The notes beneath the pieces were generated by a model. That model had not been told where the DNA came from. It did no database searches and saw nothing but the letters and a program-made list of their open reading frames with translations. A stretch of 48,076 nucleotides of DNA from a virus. Each line of letters begins with the position of its first letter. Position 1 is the first letter of the stretch. Shown here in pieces: positions 34,888 through 41,996 of this stretch. Both the position numbers and the translations under genes were made by a program. The stretch is from IMG/VR virus record IMGVR_UViG_3300020203_000023, positions 1 to 48,076 of that record; one strand, written 5' to 3'.

Positions 34888-34893
34888 TATAAT
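34888..34893 (+). promoter_or_regulatory. -10 element upstream of membrane protein gene
   Basis: A perfect TATAAT 29 bases before the ATG at 34923; no clear -35. It may allow expression independent of the upstream fibre transcript. Confidence 0.38.
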
Positions 34894-34922
34894 GATAACA
34901 AAGCTTTTTTATTGGGGATGTT

Positions 34923-35243
34923 ATGGACGATAAAGATTTTCAATCATTTGTAATCGTTAAACTAAATTCTTTAGATGAAAAAACAAATGGTCTTGCAATC
35001 GTTTCTGGGACACAGACTGTTATTCTGGAACAGCAATCAGAAATTCTATCTAGGAATACAGATTCTCTGGAAGAACACATGAAGCGAACGGATATTCTAG
35101 AAAAACACGTTGCGGTGACAGAAGCCAAAATTACATCTAGTTGGAAAACTGTAAAAGTTGTTGTAATGATTATTGGTTCTGTACTAAGCCTTATTGGTAT
35201 CGGTGGATTGGTCGCTATGGCAAGAGCATTGCTCGGAGTATAA
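34923..35243 (+). CDS. XhlA-like coiled-coil membrane protein, possible holin component
   Basis: 106 residues. Residues 1-75 are polar with heptad-type spacing (ILEQQSEILSRNTDSLEEHM), then a single C-terminal membrane span (VKVVVMIIGSVLSLIGIGGL and onward). This architecture resembles XhlA-type phage lysis-associated proteins. The neighbouring papain/NlpC-like gene supports a lysis function, but no second holin-like span is present, so confidence is moderate. Confidence 0.55.
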   Translation: MDDKDFQSFVIVKLNSLDEKTNGLAIVSGTQTVILEQQSEILSRNTDSLEEHMKRTDILEKHVAVTEAKITSSWKTVKVVVMIIGSVLSLIGIGGLVAMARALLGV

Positions 35244-35244
35244 A

Positions 35245-36075
35245 ATGGATTTTAAGAATCCCTATCCAAAAAACACCAGCGTCGCGCAGGACGGTAATCT
35301 AGAAATTGAAGGCAATTTCGTTAGGTTCAAGCCTATGGTACAACCTGCGGACATTCTCAAATTCGGTCTTGTAGGAATTCCTAAAGTTTTCCCAATGACT
35401 AACGAACCTATCACAGAAGAATACATAGCTAACCATCTCGAAGCTTCTGTAGCGGAACTAGAAATGATGGGACTTATATTGTCTGCATCGATATTCCACC
35501 ATATCGACGACCTCATGTCTGGTGGCATGGGAACGACTAGATTCTTCCCCACGTTGCTGAAGAAGTATCCAGTTCGAGAAATCATCACAATCAGTTTGCG
35601 ATATCCGAACGCTCAAACATCAAACCCAACTTTGCTCTATACGATCCCGGCACATTGGATAACTTTTGAAAATAACAAAGTGAACGTGATTGCGACAACA
35701 GGTTTTTTGGGACCTAATTTAGTTCAAGGATCAGGTAATATCCCTTTAGTGAACATGTTTCACTCGGGCTACAAACCGTCGGGCTACAGAATAGACTATA
35801 AAGCAGGATTCGAGCAAGACCAACTTCCAGTCATTCTATGGCAATTACTAGTCGACATGACTACATTTGCAATTCTTACAGAAATTGGTCCGTTGTTGTT
35901 TTTCAGCACCGGCATTTCGGTTGGTATAGACGGCGTGGCTCAGTCTGCGCAGTTGCCGGGTCCGAAAATATTCGAAGCTAGAATCTCTGCGTTGATGAAA
36001 AAGATAGAAAAAAGCCGCAATTTGATCGCCAGTTATTATGGTGTGTCGATTGACATGGAATTTCTAGGGCTGTAA
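35245..36075 (+). CDS. Hypothetical virion-type protein
   Basis: 276 residues. ATG 35245 has CGGAG 7 bases upstream and follows the previous stop by 1 nt; the longer frame starts inside the preceding gene. Mixed alpha/beta, with a hydrophobic stretch near 200-240 (LLVDMTTFAILTEIGPLLFF) that could be membrane-active or buried. Unrecognised. Confidence 0.63.
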   Translation: MDFKNPYPKNTSVAQDGNLEIEGNFVRFKPMVQPADILKFGLVGIPKVFPMTNEPITEEYIANHLEASVAELEMMGLILSASIFHHIDDLMSGGMGTTRFFPTLLKKYPVREIITISLRYPNAQTSNPTLLYTIPAHWITFENNKVNVIATTGFLGPNLVQGSGNIPLVNMFHSGYKPSGYRIDYKAGFEQDQLPVILWQLLVDMTTFAILTEIGPLLFFSTGISVGIDGVAQSAQLPGPKIFEARISALMKKIEKSRNLIASYYGVSIDMEFLGL

Positions 36076-36120
36076 GCTTTCTCTTGGATGTTAGTTGTGC
36101 TAACATTGCGTAGAGGCTTT

Positions 36121-36600
36121 ATGAACAAACTAACGTGTTTTGCAGACGGTTCTTGTTACGACAATGGCAAACCAACATCGAAGGGTGGCTGGGCCTTTAT
36201 CTTATTGGCAGAAGACGGCTCGACTACACACGAAGCCGTAGGGGCTGTACTAGGTGCTACTAACAATTCAATGGAGCTCATGGCCGTTATAGAGGCCCTC
36301 AAGAGCCTTACTGAACCAACTGAAGTACTAGTCAAAACTGACAGCCTGTATGTCATAGATGCGTTCGTTAAGAATTGGATCGTGCAATGGAAGAAGCACG
36401 ACTACAAATTGAAGAATGGCGAACAACGGAAAAATGAAATCTTATGGAGAGAACTCGACGTCTTGGTAGCTTTTCACACTATCAAATGGGAATGGGTCAA
36501 AGGGCATTCTGGGGTTTTCCATAACGAATACGTCGACATGCGTGCATATGAAGCTTGGAACAAATTCCAACATCCCGTAAACACTCGAACATACAAATAG
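36121..36600 (+). CDS. rnhA: Ribonuclease HI
   Basis: 159 residues, full length. Catalytic residues are all visible: Asp9 in CFADGS, Glu52 in NNSMELMAV, Asp74 in KTDSLYVIDA, His129 in VKGHSG and Asp139 in NEYVDMRA. It degrades the RNA strand of RNA-DNA hybrids, for example primers left by the phage primase. TAGAGG precedes ATG 36121; the upstream ATG at 36088 lacks a ribosome site. It ends 10 bases before the MKY-family array. Confidence 0.92.
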   Translation: MNKLTCFADGSCYDNGKPTSKGGWAFILLAEDGSTTHEAVGAVLGATNNSMELMAVIEALKSLTEPTEVLVKTDSLYVIDAFVKNWIVQWKKHDYKLKNGEQRKNEILWRELDVLVAFHTIKWEWVKGHSGVFHNEYVDMRAYEAWNKFQHPVNTRTYK

Positions 36601-36610
36601 ATTGTCTAAT

Positions 36611-36889
36611 ATGATTAATTTTTTCTGGTATCGTGACACCGAGGAAACGAAAAACGCGCTAGCATGGATGATCTTATCAGATGATCGTGCAGCGGTTTGG
36701 GTGTTCATAGAATCAAGATATCAAACAAGAATGCCGTTTCCGATTTTAAATTTAAAGGGTGATGAGTTAGATGGTTTTTTCGAAGACAATCAATGGGTCA
36801 AAATAGAAGAATTACCAGAATTTCTATCAGAACATAGAGCTCTATTCGACCACACTGAAGTGGCATACCTAGAAAAAGAATTCATCTGA
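36611..36889 (+). CDS. MKY-family protein, class B
   Basis: 92 residues from ATG 36611; a TTG at 36602 is an alternative and neither has a good ribosome site. It starts MINFFWYRDTEE and ends LPEFLSEHRALFDHTEVAYLEKEFI in two parts, with the class B Glu-His pair. The middle (WMILSDDRAAVWVFIESRY) is beta-type. First gene of the array, just after rnhA. Confidence 0.6.
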   Translation: MINFFWYRDTEETKNALAWMILSDDRAAVWVFIESRYQTRMPFPILNLKGDELDGFFEDNQWVKIEELPEFLSEHRALFDHTEVAYLEKEFI

Positions 36890-37131
36890 TGAGTGATATT
36901 GTAGTCGAAATAAAAACATTTCATTGGGGGCCAACGTATGAAGTTCGAACAATCAACTGTAGCGGAATTTTAGAGACACAAGTCTATATAGACGTCGTAT
37001 ATGAGCAAGTCGATGTAAAATCCTACACTGCGCTTGTTATAGAACCAGAAATTTTATACGAATTTTTATGTGAATATTTCAAATCTCACCCACAGAATAT
37101 TATTGATGCGATAACTAAACTGATGGTTTAA
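36889..37131 (+). CDS. MKY-family protein, diverged class A
   Basis: 80 residues, overlapping the upstream stop by one base (TGATG). It ends ILYEFLCEYFKSHPQNIIDA then ITKLMV, keeping the class A Pro and terminal helix but not the Ser-Ile-Glu. The N-terminus is beta-like (IVVEIKTFHWGPTYEVRTIN). Confidence 0.57.
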   Translation: MSDIVVEIKTFHWGPTYEVRTINCSGILETQVYIDVVYEQVDVKSYTALVIEPEILYEFLCEYFKSHPQNIIDAITKLMV

Positions 37132-37292
37132 GCTAGCCGCCAGTTATAGCCCTTGTGCTTTATTCCGGACGCTATGGCGCGCCTGATGCTTTTTTTGTCG
37201 AAACCGGCAATTGAGGCTGCATACAAAGAATCAAACAATAGCTCTTCGACCGCGCTATATGCTACTATCGGCTTACTAATATCTTTTGGCAT
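37128..37292 (-). CDS. NUMOD/IENR1-like helix-turn-helix peptide, possible homing-endonuclease remnant
   Basis: 54 residues on the opposite strand of the array, from ATG 37292 with GGA upstream. The whole peptide (SKPIVAYSAVEELLFDSLYA, then ASIAGFDKKSIRRAIASG and YNWRLA) matches the NUMOD1/IENR1 pattern, in which A-A-x-x-G-[FIV]-x-x-[KRS]-S-I-x-x-[AC] is followed by G-Y-x-W-R. This domain is normally the DNA-binding tail of GIY-YIG or HNH homing endonucleases. No nuclease lies upstream, so it may be a stand-alone piece or a relic. Confidence 0.48.
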   Translation of the reverse strand: MPKDISKPIVAYSAVEELLFDSLYAASIAGFDKKSIRRAIASGIKHKGYNWRLA

Positions 37293-37321
37293 AAGAAATC
37301 CTATAAATGAAGAGTCACACA

Positions 37322-37468
37322 ATGATGCAGAACCATGTTATAGCAGAAATCATCGTGAAACAAAAGAAACAAGAATTAGGCCGAAATCTGAATCAAGAAG
37401 ATATACTTCAATTACTCGAACATTTGTCTAAAAATTTGCAAGATGAAGTTATAAAAATTCTAATATGA
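37322..37468 (+). CDS. MKY-family protein, very short
   Basis: 48 residues from ATG 37322 (or 37325) with GAAGAG upstream; the stop overlaps the next ATG by 4 nt. It lacks the N-terminal beta region and consists mainly of the helical module (LNQEDILQLLEHLSKNLQDE, VIKILI). Polar and Lys-rich N-terminus. The coupling to the next gene supports that it is expressed. Confidence 0.6.
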   Translation: MMQNHVIAEIIVKQKKQELGRNLNQEDILQLLEHLSKNLQDEVIKILI

Positions 37469-37671
37469 AACTTTTCTTCTCCGAAAGAACAAGACGTCTG
37501 TATTATATGGTTGATTCAGAAACCCAGGCCCTTTTCTACTCTACATACGACGATTCGTGGCTCAGCCATTATTTCGTGAAATCGGAAACGCTAATACCTT
37601 TTTGCGTAGAAATTCATTTGGAGCTGTTGAAAGACGCAGATAGAAAATCGTTCATTGAGGATTTCATATGA
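37465..37671 (+). CDS. MKY-family protein, class B
   Basis: 68 residues. MKLFFSERTRRLYYMVDSE opens the beta region; LIPFCVEIHLELLKDADRKS and FIEDFI form the class B end. Followed by a 58-base gap with TATAAA (37695-37700) before the next gene, possibly an internal promoter. Confidence 0.66.
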   Translation: MKLFFSERTRRLYYMVDSETQALFYSTYDDSWLSHYFVKSETLIPFCVEIHLELLKDADRKSFIEDFI

Positions 37672-37729
37672 GCGGCGCCCCCCGATTTTTTTCGTATAAA
37701 ATACAATATGTTATATAACTAGGCGATTT

Positions 37730-37972
37730 ATGTACTTTTTCTGCAAAGACACACGATTATTGGCTTCAGACGAAGATTTAAGCATGTACATGCAGCTCGA
37801 TTCCAAAACTCATGTGTGCCTTCGTGTTTACATATACTCCGAGTATGCTCCTGGGTGCATGTGGATGATTACCAGATGTGGGCGCTCGGTGTGCGTGCCA
37901 TTTGTTGTCGACGAACATTTTGATCTTTTGGATGCTCACACGAAAGAAATGGTGCTGGAGCGTTTCGTATGA
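37730..37972 (+). CDS. MKY-family protein, class B
   Basis: 80 residues. MYFFCKDTRLLASDEDLSMY at the start and VPFVVDEHFDLLDAHTKEMV then LERFV at the end. Cys- and Tyr-rich middle. Overlaps the next gene by 4 nt. Confidence 0.66.
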   Translation: MYFFCKDTRLLASDEDLSMYMQLDSKTHVCLRVYIYSEYAPGCMWMITRCGRSVCVPFVVDEHFDLLDAHTKEMVLERFV

Positions 37973-38181
37973 AATATTCTTTCTTCGGTTTGATCTTACT
38001 GCGATGCCACGGATCTGTGTTGATGGTCTGGGACCCAGACGTTTTTCGCTGGGAGAACGTTTCCCACCCAGCACCGACTACGTTCGACCGCAACAAATGG
38101 TTTACGGACTCAGAGATGGTCGAGCATTTCGCCTCCAACCAGTTACGCAGTCAAATTATATCTGACGCAGGATTAGTTTAA
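37969..38181 (+). CDS. MKY-family protein, diverged
   Basis: 70 residues starting MKYSFFG in an ATGA overlap. The C-terminus (FTDSEMVEHFASNQLRSQII, SDAGLV) keeps D-S-E and a terminal helix but deviates from both main classes. Its stop overlaps the next start by one base. Confidence 0.63.
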   Translation: MKYSFFGLILLRCHGSVLMVWDPDVFRWENVSHPAPTTFDRNKWFTDSEMVEHFASNQLRSQIISDAGLV

Positions 38182-38423
38182 TGTATTTCATTGTAGCTGG
38201 CGATCTTGAGGCTTTTGAAATCTACAAGCAACACGATTTGTTCAAAGGCGTTTTGCAGGTATTGAGGTTCAATAGCCACGGCTGTACTAGGCAGGACCTG
38301 CATTGGTCGATGTGCCAGAAGTCAGAAGATACACTCAGCGCTTGGCCACATTTCGACATAGAAAAACATCTTCATCTGCTCCCCGCGCCCATGCAGGAAT
38401 ACATGATAGAAGAACTTCTATGA
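38181..38423 (+). CDS. MKY-family protein, class B
   Basis: 80 residues. MYFIVAGDLEAFEIYKQHD start; end PHFDIEKHLHLLPAPMQEYM and IEELL. One of the clearest class B ends. It overlaps the next gene by 4 nt. Confidence 0.66.
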   Translation: MYFIVAGDLEAFEIYKQHDLFKGVLQVLRFNSHGCTRQDLHWSMCQKSEDTLSAWPHFDIEKHLHLLPAPMQEYMIEELL

Positions 38424-38623
38424 AGTACTGTTACGATTGCCTCCTTCACCGACAATACGAAAATGGAACTATCGAATGGTTCTACGAATATGATGGAAGC
38501 TGGCGTGCTTCACAAGGCTTGCGCGGTCCGCGTTGGGCTCAGTGGCGCGATTTTGATGACTTGATGGACGCTTTTGAGGATCACCCAACCCTCATCGAAC
38601 TCATAGTCCTGGCACTGGTCTGA
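38420..38623 (+). CDS. MKY-family protein, class A
   Basis: 67 residues from the ATG at 38420 in an ATGA overlap; the open frame further upstream lies inside the previous gene. MKYCYDCLLHRQY start; WFYEYDGSWRASQG beta region; end FDDLMDAFEDHPTLIELIVL then ALV. Confidence 0.64.
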   Translation: MKYCYDCLLHRQYENGTIEWFYEYDGSWRASQGLRGPRWAQWRDFDDLMDAFEDHPTLIELIVLALV

Positions 38624-38853
38624 TGGAGACTTACTTGCATCTTCCGGGTTGCTCACGGCTATACATCGAAGTTTCCGTGTCTAAATACTATGACTGCTAC
38701 AATGTTTGTTATTATGCAGAGCACGAAATCGACGGGCCATATTGGAAAATCCATATAGTAGACCCGGCGCTCCTCGTACCGTTTTCCTTTGAGGAACATT
38801 TTGGTATGCTAGAACCAATATGCCGAGCATACCTACTGAAAGTTTACGTATGA
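38623..38853 (+). CDS. MKY-family protein, class B
   Basis: 76 residues, one-base overlap with the previous stop. METYLHLPGCSRLYIEV start, Tyr/Cys-rich middle (YYDCYNVCYYAEHE), class B end VPFSFEEHFGMLEPICRAYL and LKVYV. Confidence 0.65.
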   Translation: METYLHLPGCSRLYIEVSVSKYYDCYNVCYYAEHEIDGPYWKIHIVDPALLVPFSFEEHFGMLEPICRAYLLKVYV

Positions 38854-39086
38854 AATACCACTACGACGGCGATCTGTTTAGAACACTTGACGGGCACATC
38901 GAACTCTTTGATGAAAGAAGCAGTGCGTGGTACCCCGGCATCCCGCGAGCCTTTGAAGCATACGTCGCGCGCAGACTCACCGGCGGGAGCGTTGACCCAG
39001 TAGCATGGCACGATTTCGATTTCTTCATGTTTCTATATGCGGATCAGCCCATCGTACTTGCGAGAATCATAAAGGCGTTGGTATGA
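38850..39086 (+). CDS. MKY-family protein, class A-like
   Basis: 78 residues from ATG 38850 (4-nt overlap). MKYHYDGDLFRTLDGHIELF start, RSSAWYPGIPRAF middle, end WHDFDFFMFLYADQPIVLAR and IIKALV, where the Ser-Ile-Glu is replaced by Asp-Phe-Asp. Confidence 0.64.
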   Translation: MKYHYDGDLFRTLDGHIELFDERSSAWYPGIPRAFEAYVARRLTGGSVDPVAWHDFDFFMFLYADQPIVLARIIKALV

Positions 39087-39310
39087 AATACCAATATGAA
39101 GCTACAGCGTATAGAATGCCAGCAGACAATTCTTCAGTGGAACAGTTTCACGTCGGGCTCAATAAGTGAATCCCTATTGCGATCTATGGCCCCAACGAGC
39201 GGGCCAGTCGAGCGGAACTCTCCGAGATATTCCTCGATATCGAGGAGCTGCTGGAGCTACACGTTGATCAGCCCGAAGCGATTGCGTTCCTAACGAATGT
39301 GGTGTTCTGA
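39083..39310 (+). pseudogene. MKY-family gene interrupted by in-frame TGA
   Basis: The ATG at 39083 (4-nt overlap) gives MKYQYEATAYRMPADNSSVE then QFHVGLNK and stops at TGA 39164-39166. The same frame then stays open to 39310 and encodes a perfect class A end (FLDIEELLELHVDQPEAIAF, LTNVVF), whose stop overlaps the next start. The TGA falls where relatives carry Trp (TGG). A nonsense mutation, sequencing error or readthrough are all possible. Confidence 0.68.
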
Positions 39311-39537
39311 TGAAATACTACTACGGGCACTCCCGCGTGCTGTACAGACTGTCCCGCTGCGAAACTGCCATCGATCTTTTCCTTCCGTCCGACATGCGTT
39401 GGGCTCGGGTGAACCTGCGCTCGCAGACAACCGAACCACCGCTCCGCACAACGCAATACCACGATGTTGAGACTTTGTTGAATATGCACTCTAACGACCC
39501 GGTCGCTATTAGAGACATAGTAGAGGTTTTGGTGTGA
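39310..39537 (+). CDS. MKY-family protein, class A
   Basis: 75 residues starting MKYYYGHSRVLYRLSRCETA; end YHDVETLLNMHSNDPVAIRD and IVEVLV. It begins with a one-base overlap with the interrupted copy, so readthrough or reinitiation would affect its translation. Its N-terminus is close to that of the next gene (MKYYYGH). Confidence 0.68.
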   Translation: MKYYYGHSRVLYRLSRCETAIDLFLPSDMRWARVNLRSQTTEPPLRTTQYHDVETLLNMHSNDPVAIRDIVEVLV

Positions 39538-39767
39538 AGTACTACTACGGGCACGACACGCTGTACAGGTCAGGCGCCGACGAAATTACATTTGAGTGTC
39601 ACAACATAACCACCGGACACTGGGTCCTGCTCGCCCCGATTTCGTCTGGGTTCAAGAACGCTTACCCGCAGCGTCGACGAGAGCAATACCGCAATATCGA
39701 GGCGTTACTAGAGCGCCACTCTGACGATCCAGACGCCATTAGATACATAACAACGGTCTTGATATGA
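39534..39767 (+). CDS. MKY-family protein, class A, GTG start
   Basis: 77 residues beginning at GTG 39534, fixed by the 4-nt overlap and by alignment of MKYYYGHDTLYRSG with neighbours. End YRNIEALLERHSDDPDAIRY then ITTVLI. Confidence 0.68.
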   Translation: MKYYYGHDTLYRSGADEITFECHNITTGHWVLLAPISSGFKNAYPQRRREQYRNIEALLERHSDDPDAIRYITTVLI

Positions 39768-39991
39768 AGTATTGCGTGTTCGACGAATCCATTTGCCGAA
39801 CTGAAGATTTTGAAACAATAGACGTCTGGATTGATTATCAGCAGCGCTGGTTCGCCGAGACGGCCGAAGCCGTCGCTTACAAGAGACTGGCGTTCAAACA
39901 CAGCATCTGGGCAGATTCTGTTCAAGAACTTTTAGAGCTTTGGTCTCACGACCCAAGCGTGTGTAGAGTGATTCTACGAGGGTTCGTGTGA
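39764..39991 (+). CDS. MKY-family protein, class A
   Basis: 75 residues. MKYCVFDESICRTEDFETID start; end WADSVQELLELWSHDPSVCR then VILRGFV. The last eight residues (CRVILRGFV type) are the same as in the gene at 41330 although the N-termini differ, a sign of module exchange. Confidence 0.68.
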   Translation: MKYCVFDESICRTEDFETIDVWIDYQQRWFAETAEAVAYKRLAFKHSIWADSVQELLELWSHDPSVCRVILRGFV

Positions 39992-40221
39992 AATATTGCT
40001 TCAGTTCTACGCTCTTGCTCAGGACATCAAACTTTAAAGATTTCGAATACTTCTCGGCTGCGGGCAAAGTTGCAGGTTGGAGCGGGTGGTTGGAATTGTA
40101 TGGTTCGACTCCGATGAGAGAGGCACTCACACCAGATGTTTGGAAGTCTGCTGAAGAATTGTTCGACAGTCTTAAAGATGATCCAATTCGAATGGCTTAC
40201 TTAGTGAAGGTGTTGATCTGA
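39988..40221 (+). CDS. MKY-family protein, class A, GTG start
   Basis: 77 residues from GTG 39988 in a 4-nt overlap. MKYCFSSTLLLRTSNFKDFE start; end WKSAEELFDSLKDDPIRMAY then LVKVLI. It pairs best with 40641 (TADFETFEYFEPF, WKSAEELLEMY). Confidence 0.67.
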   Translation: MKYCFSSTLLLRTSNFKDFEYFSAAGKVAGWSGWLELYGSTPMREALTPDVWKSAEELFDSLKDDPIRMAYLVKVLI

Positions 40222-40430
40222 TGAAATACTCCTATTGCGGCGGCCGGGTGTTCAGAAAACCCCATGCTGGCGCGCCGAAGCAGTGCTGGATGAGTGCGAC
40301 CCAAACTTGGTCGGCCGGCGCCTTCCACATAGCCGATAACTGGCAGTGGTATGATTCTGTTGAAGATTTGTTAGATTTCTGGAAACGCAAACCAAAAATC
40401 ACGAGATTCATAGTGGAAGAACTTGTATGA
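40221..40430 (+). CDS. MKY-family protein, class A
   Basis: 69 residues. MKYSYCGGRVFRKPHAGAPK start, NWQWYDSVEDLLDFWKRKPK then ITRFIVEELV end. The end is shared with 40427 and 41551 (ITRFI[VT]E[EA]L). Confidence 0.68.
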   Translation: MKYSYCGGRVFRKPHAGAPKQCWMSATQTWSAGAFHIADNWQWYDSVEDLLDFWKRKPKITRFIVEELV

Positions 40431-40639
40431 AGTACTACGTTTGCGGCCACCGCTTGTACAGAATACCCTATGGTACCTCTGTGCAGTTCTGGAGAATGGA
40501 GGACAAAACGTGGCTGTACCCGTTCATGGACATTGCCTCACGCCTTGACTGGGAGTGGCAGGATTCTATTGAAGATTTGTTGGACGTCTGGAAAGACAAC
40601 CCAGAAATCACTAGATTCATAGTGGAAGCACTTCTATAG
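40427..40639 (+). CDS. MKY-family protein, class A
   Basis: 70 residues. MKYYVCGHRLYRIPYGTSVQ, FWRMEDKTWLYPFMDIASRL, then WEWQDSIEDLLDVWKDNPEI and TRFIVEALL. Close relative of 41551, about two-thirds of residues shared by eye. Confidence 0.68.
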   Translation: MKYYVCGHRLYRIPYGTSVQFWRMEDKTWLYPFMDIASRLDWEWQDSIEDLLDVWKDNPEITRFIVEALL

Positions 40640-40640
40640 T

Positions 40641-40859
40641 ATGAAATTTTACTTCCACGGCTATTTTCTAATTAAGACAGCAGACTTTGAAACTTTCGAA
40701 TACTTTGAGCCGTTCGAGAGACCGGGGTGGCAACAATTGAATCGAAAGCCGGTGGGAGACGAAGCCGACCAAAAACATTGGAAGTCTGCCGAAGAACTGT
40801 TGGAAATGTATAGTGGTAACCCCGTTGCAGGTCGCACGCTCATAAGGGCTTTGATCTGA
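40641..40859 (+). CDS. MKY-family protein, class A
   Basis: 72 residues, one base after the previous stop. MKFYFHGYFLIKTADFETFE start; end WKSAEELLEMYSGNPVAGRT then LIRALI. Overlaps the next start by one base. Confidence 0.67.
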   Translation: MKFYFHGYFLIKTADFETFEYFEPFERPGWQQLNRKPVGDEADQKHWKSAEELLEMYSGNPVAGRTLIRALI

Positions 40860-41083
40860 TGAAATACCACTACTTGAAAGGCGTGAATGTTTATCGAAAA
40901 GCGGCAGGCGCCCGCGAGCCCGTAGAATATTGGCACGCGAAAGAAGGAATCTGGAGACAGTCAACGAATGAATGGCCGATGCGCGACTTCTCCGATCCCG
41001 ACTGGTTAGATTCTTTTGAAGAACTGCTAGAGCATTGGTCTCACGACCCAGTCGCCGTTAAAAATATACTACTCTTAGTATAA
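40859..41083 (+). CDS. MKY-family protein, class A
   Basis: 74 residues. MKYHYLKGVNVYRKAAGARE, PVEYWHAKEGIWRQSTNEW, then WLDSFEELLEHWSHDPVAVK and NILLLV. First of four genes with the N-VYR...VEYW..K...WR core (40859, 41098, 41330, 41763). Confidence 0.68.
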   Translation: MKYHYLKGVNVYRKAAGAREPVEYWHAKEGIWRQSTNEWPMRDFSDPDWLDSFEELLEHWSHDPVAVKNILLLV

Positions 41084-41097
41084 GAAAGCCAATGCAT

Positions 41098-41316
41098 ATG
41101 AGGTTCCACTACGCTCTCGACGTGAATGTTTATCGGATGGTGGACGCCGTGTATGTGGAGTATTGGCACGAGAAAACAGGAGTCTGGAGGCAGACAACGA
41201 CCCAGTGGACGGGGACCAACTTCTCCGGCCCCCTCTGGACAGATTCTATTGAAGAACTGCTAGAGCTTTGGTCTCACGACCCCCGAGCCGTTAAGTGTAT
41301 ATTACGTCTAGTGTAG
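41098..41316 (+). CDS. MKY-family protein, class A
   Basis: 72 residues from ATG 41098. An in-frame ATG at 41092 exists, but the shared leader AAAGCC..GTATATG-type sequence before 41330 and 41997 places the start at 41098 (MRFHYALDVNVYRMV). VEYWHEKTGVWRQTT core; end WTDSIEELLELWSHDPRAVK then CILRLV. Confidence 0.67.
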   Translation: MRFHYALDVNVYRMVDAVYVEYWHEKTGVWRQTTTQWTGTNFSGPLWTDSIEELLELWSHDPRAVKCILRLV

Positions 41317-41329
41317 AAAGCCTACGTAT

Positions 41330-41551
41330 ATGAAGTACCACTACTCTGAAGCTGAGAACGTTTATCGGACCATGGATTACTTGTATGTAGAGTATTGGAA
41401 CGAGAAAGCAAGAAGCTGGAGAGAATCAACAGCTAACTGGACGAGAACCGATTTCTCCCACCACTGCTGGCAAGATTCTATTGAAGAACTGCTAGCACAT
41501 TGGTCTCACGACCCTGCAGCGTGTAGAGTAATACTACGAGGGTTCGTTTGA
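41330..41551 (+). CDS. MKY-family protein, class A, recent duplicate
   Basis: 73 residues. The first about 100 bases are almost identical to those of 41763 (two or three differences), giving MKYHYSEAENVYRTMDYLYV and EYWNEKARSWREST. The end WQDSIEELLAHWSHDPAACR, VILRGFV instead matches 39764. The leader repeats AGAAAGCCTACGTAT. Confidence 0.7.
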   Translation: MKYHYSEAENVYRTMDYLYVEYWNEKARSWRESTANWTRTDFSHHCWQDSIEELLAHWSHDPAACRVILRGFV

Positions 41552-41766
41552 TGAAGTACTGCGTTCGCGGCCATACCTTGTACAGAATTCCTCGTCCTGG
41601 TGCCACCGTGCAGTTCTGGAGAATAGAGAACAAAACCTGGGTGGGGCCGCTCCTTGACATTGCCAACCGCGTTGGCTGGGAGTGGCAGGATTCTATTGAA
41701 GATTTGTTGGACTTCTGGAAAGACGACCCAGAAATCACGAGATTCATAACAGAGGAACTTGTATGA
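41551..41766 (+). CDS. MKY-family protein, class A
   Basis: 71 residues from ATG 41551 (one-base overlap; an in-frame TTG just before is ignored). MKYCVRGHTLYRIPRPGATV, QFWRIENKTWVGPLLDIANR, WEWQDSIEDLLDFWKDDPEI, TRFITEELV. Near relative of 40427. Confidence 0.68.
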   Translation: MKYCVRGHTLYRIPRPGATVQFWRIENKTWVGPLLDIANRVGWEWQDSIEDLLDFWKDDPEITRFITEELV

Positions 41767-41981
41767 AGTACCACTACTCTGAAGGTGAGAACGTTTATCG
41801 GACCATGGATTACTTGTATGTAGAGTATTGGAACGAGAAAGCAAGAAGCTGGAGAGAGTCAACGCTCCGCTGGCGAACGCCCCCCATCGTCGAACGCGTC
41901 TGGACAGATTCTATTGAAGAACTGTTAGAGCACCACTCTGAAGACCCCGACGCCACTAAGTGTATACTACGCCTAGTATAG
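41763..41981 (+). CDS. MKY-family protein, class A, recent duplicate
   Basis: 72 residues, 4-nt overlap. The N-terminal half is nearly identical to 41330. The C-terminal half is different (WTDSIEELLEHHSEDPDATK, CILRLV) and closer to 41098. This is direct evidence for duplication followed by recombination inside the array. Confidence 0.7.
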   Translation: MKYHYSEGENVYRTMDYLYVEYWNEKARSWRESTLRWRTPPIVERVWTDSIEELLEHHSEDPDATKCILRLV

Positions 41982-41996
41982 AAAGCTCTCACGTAT

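Noticed and set aside
39164-39166. Genome-wide reassignment of TGA to Trp
   Set aside because: TGA serves as the ordinary stop in many ATGA overlaps across the window, including neighbours of this gene.
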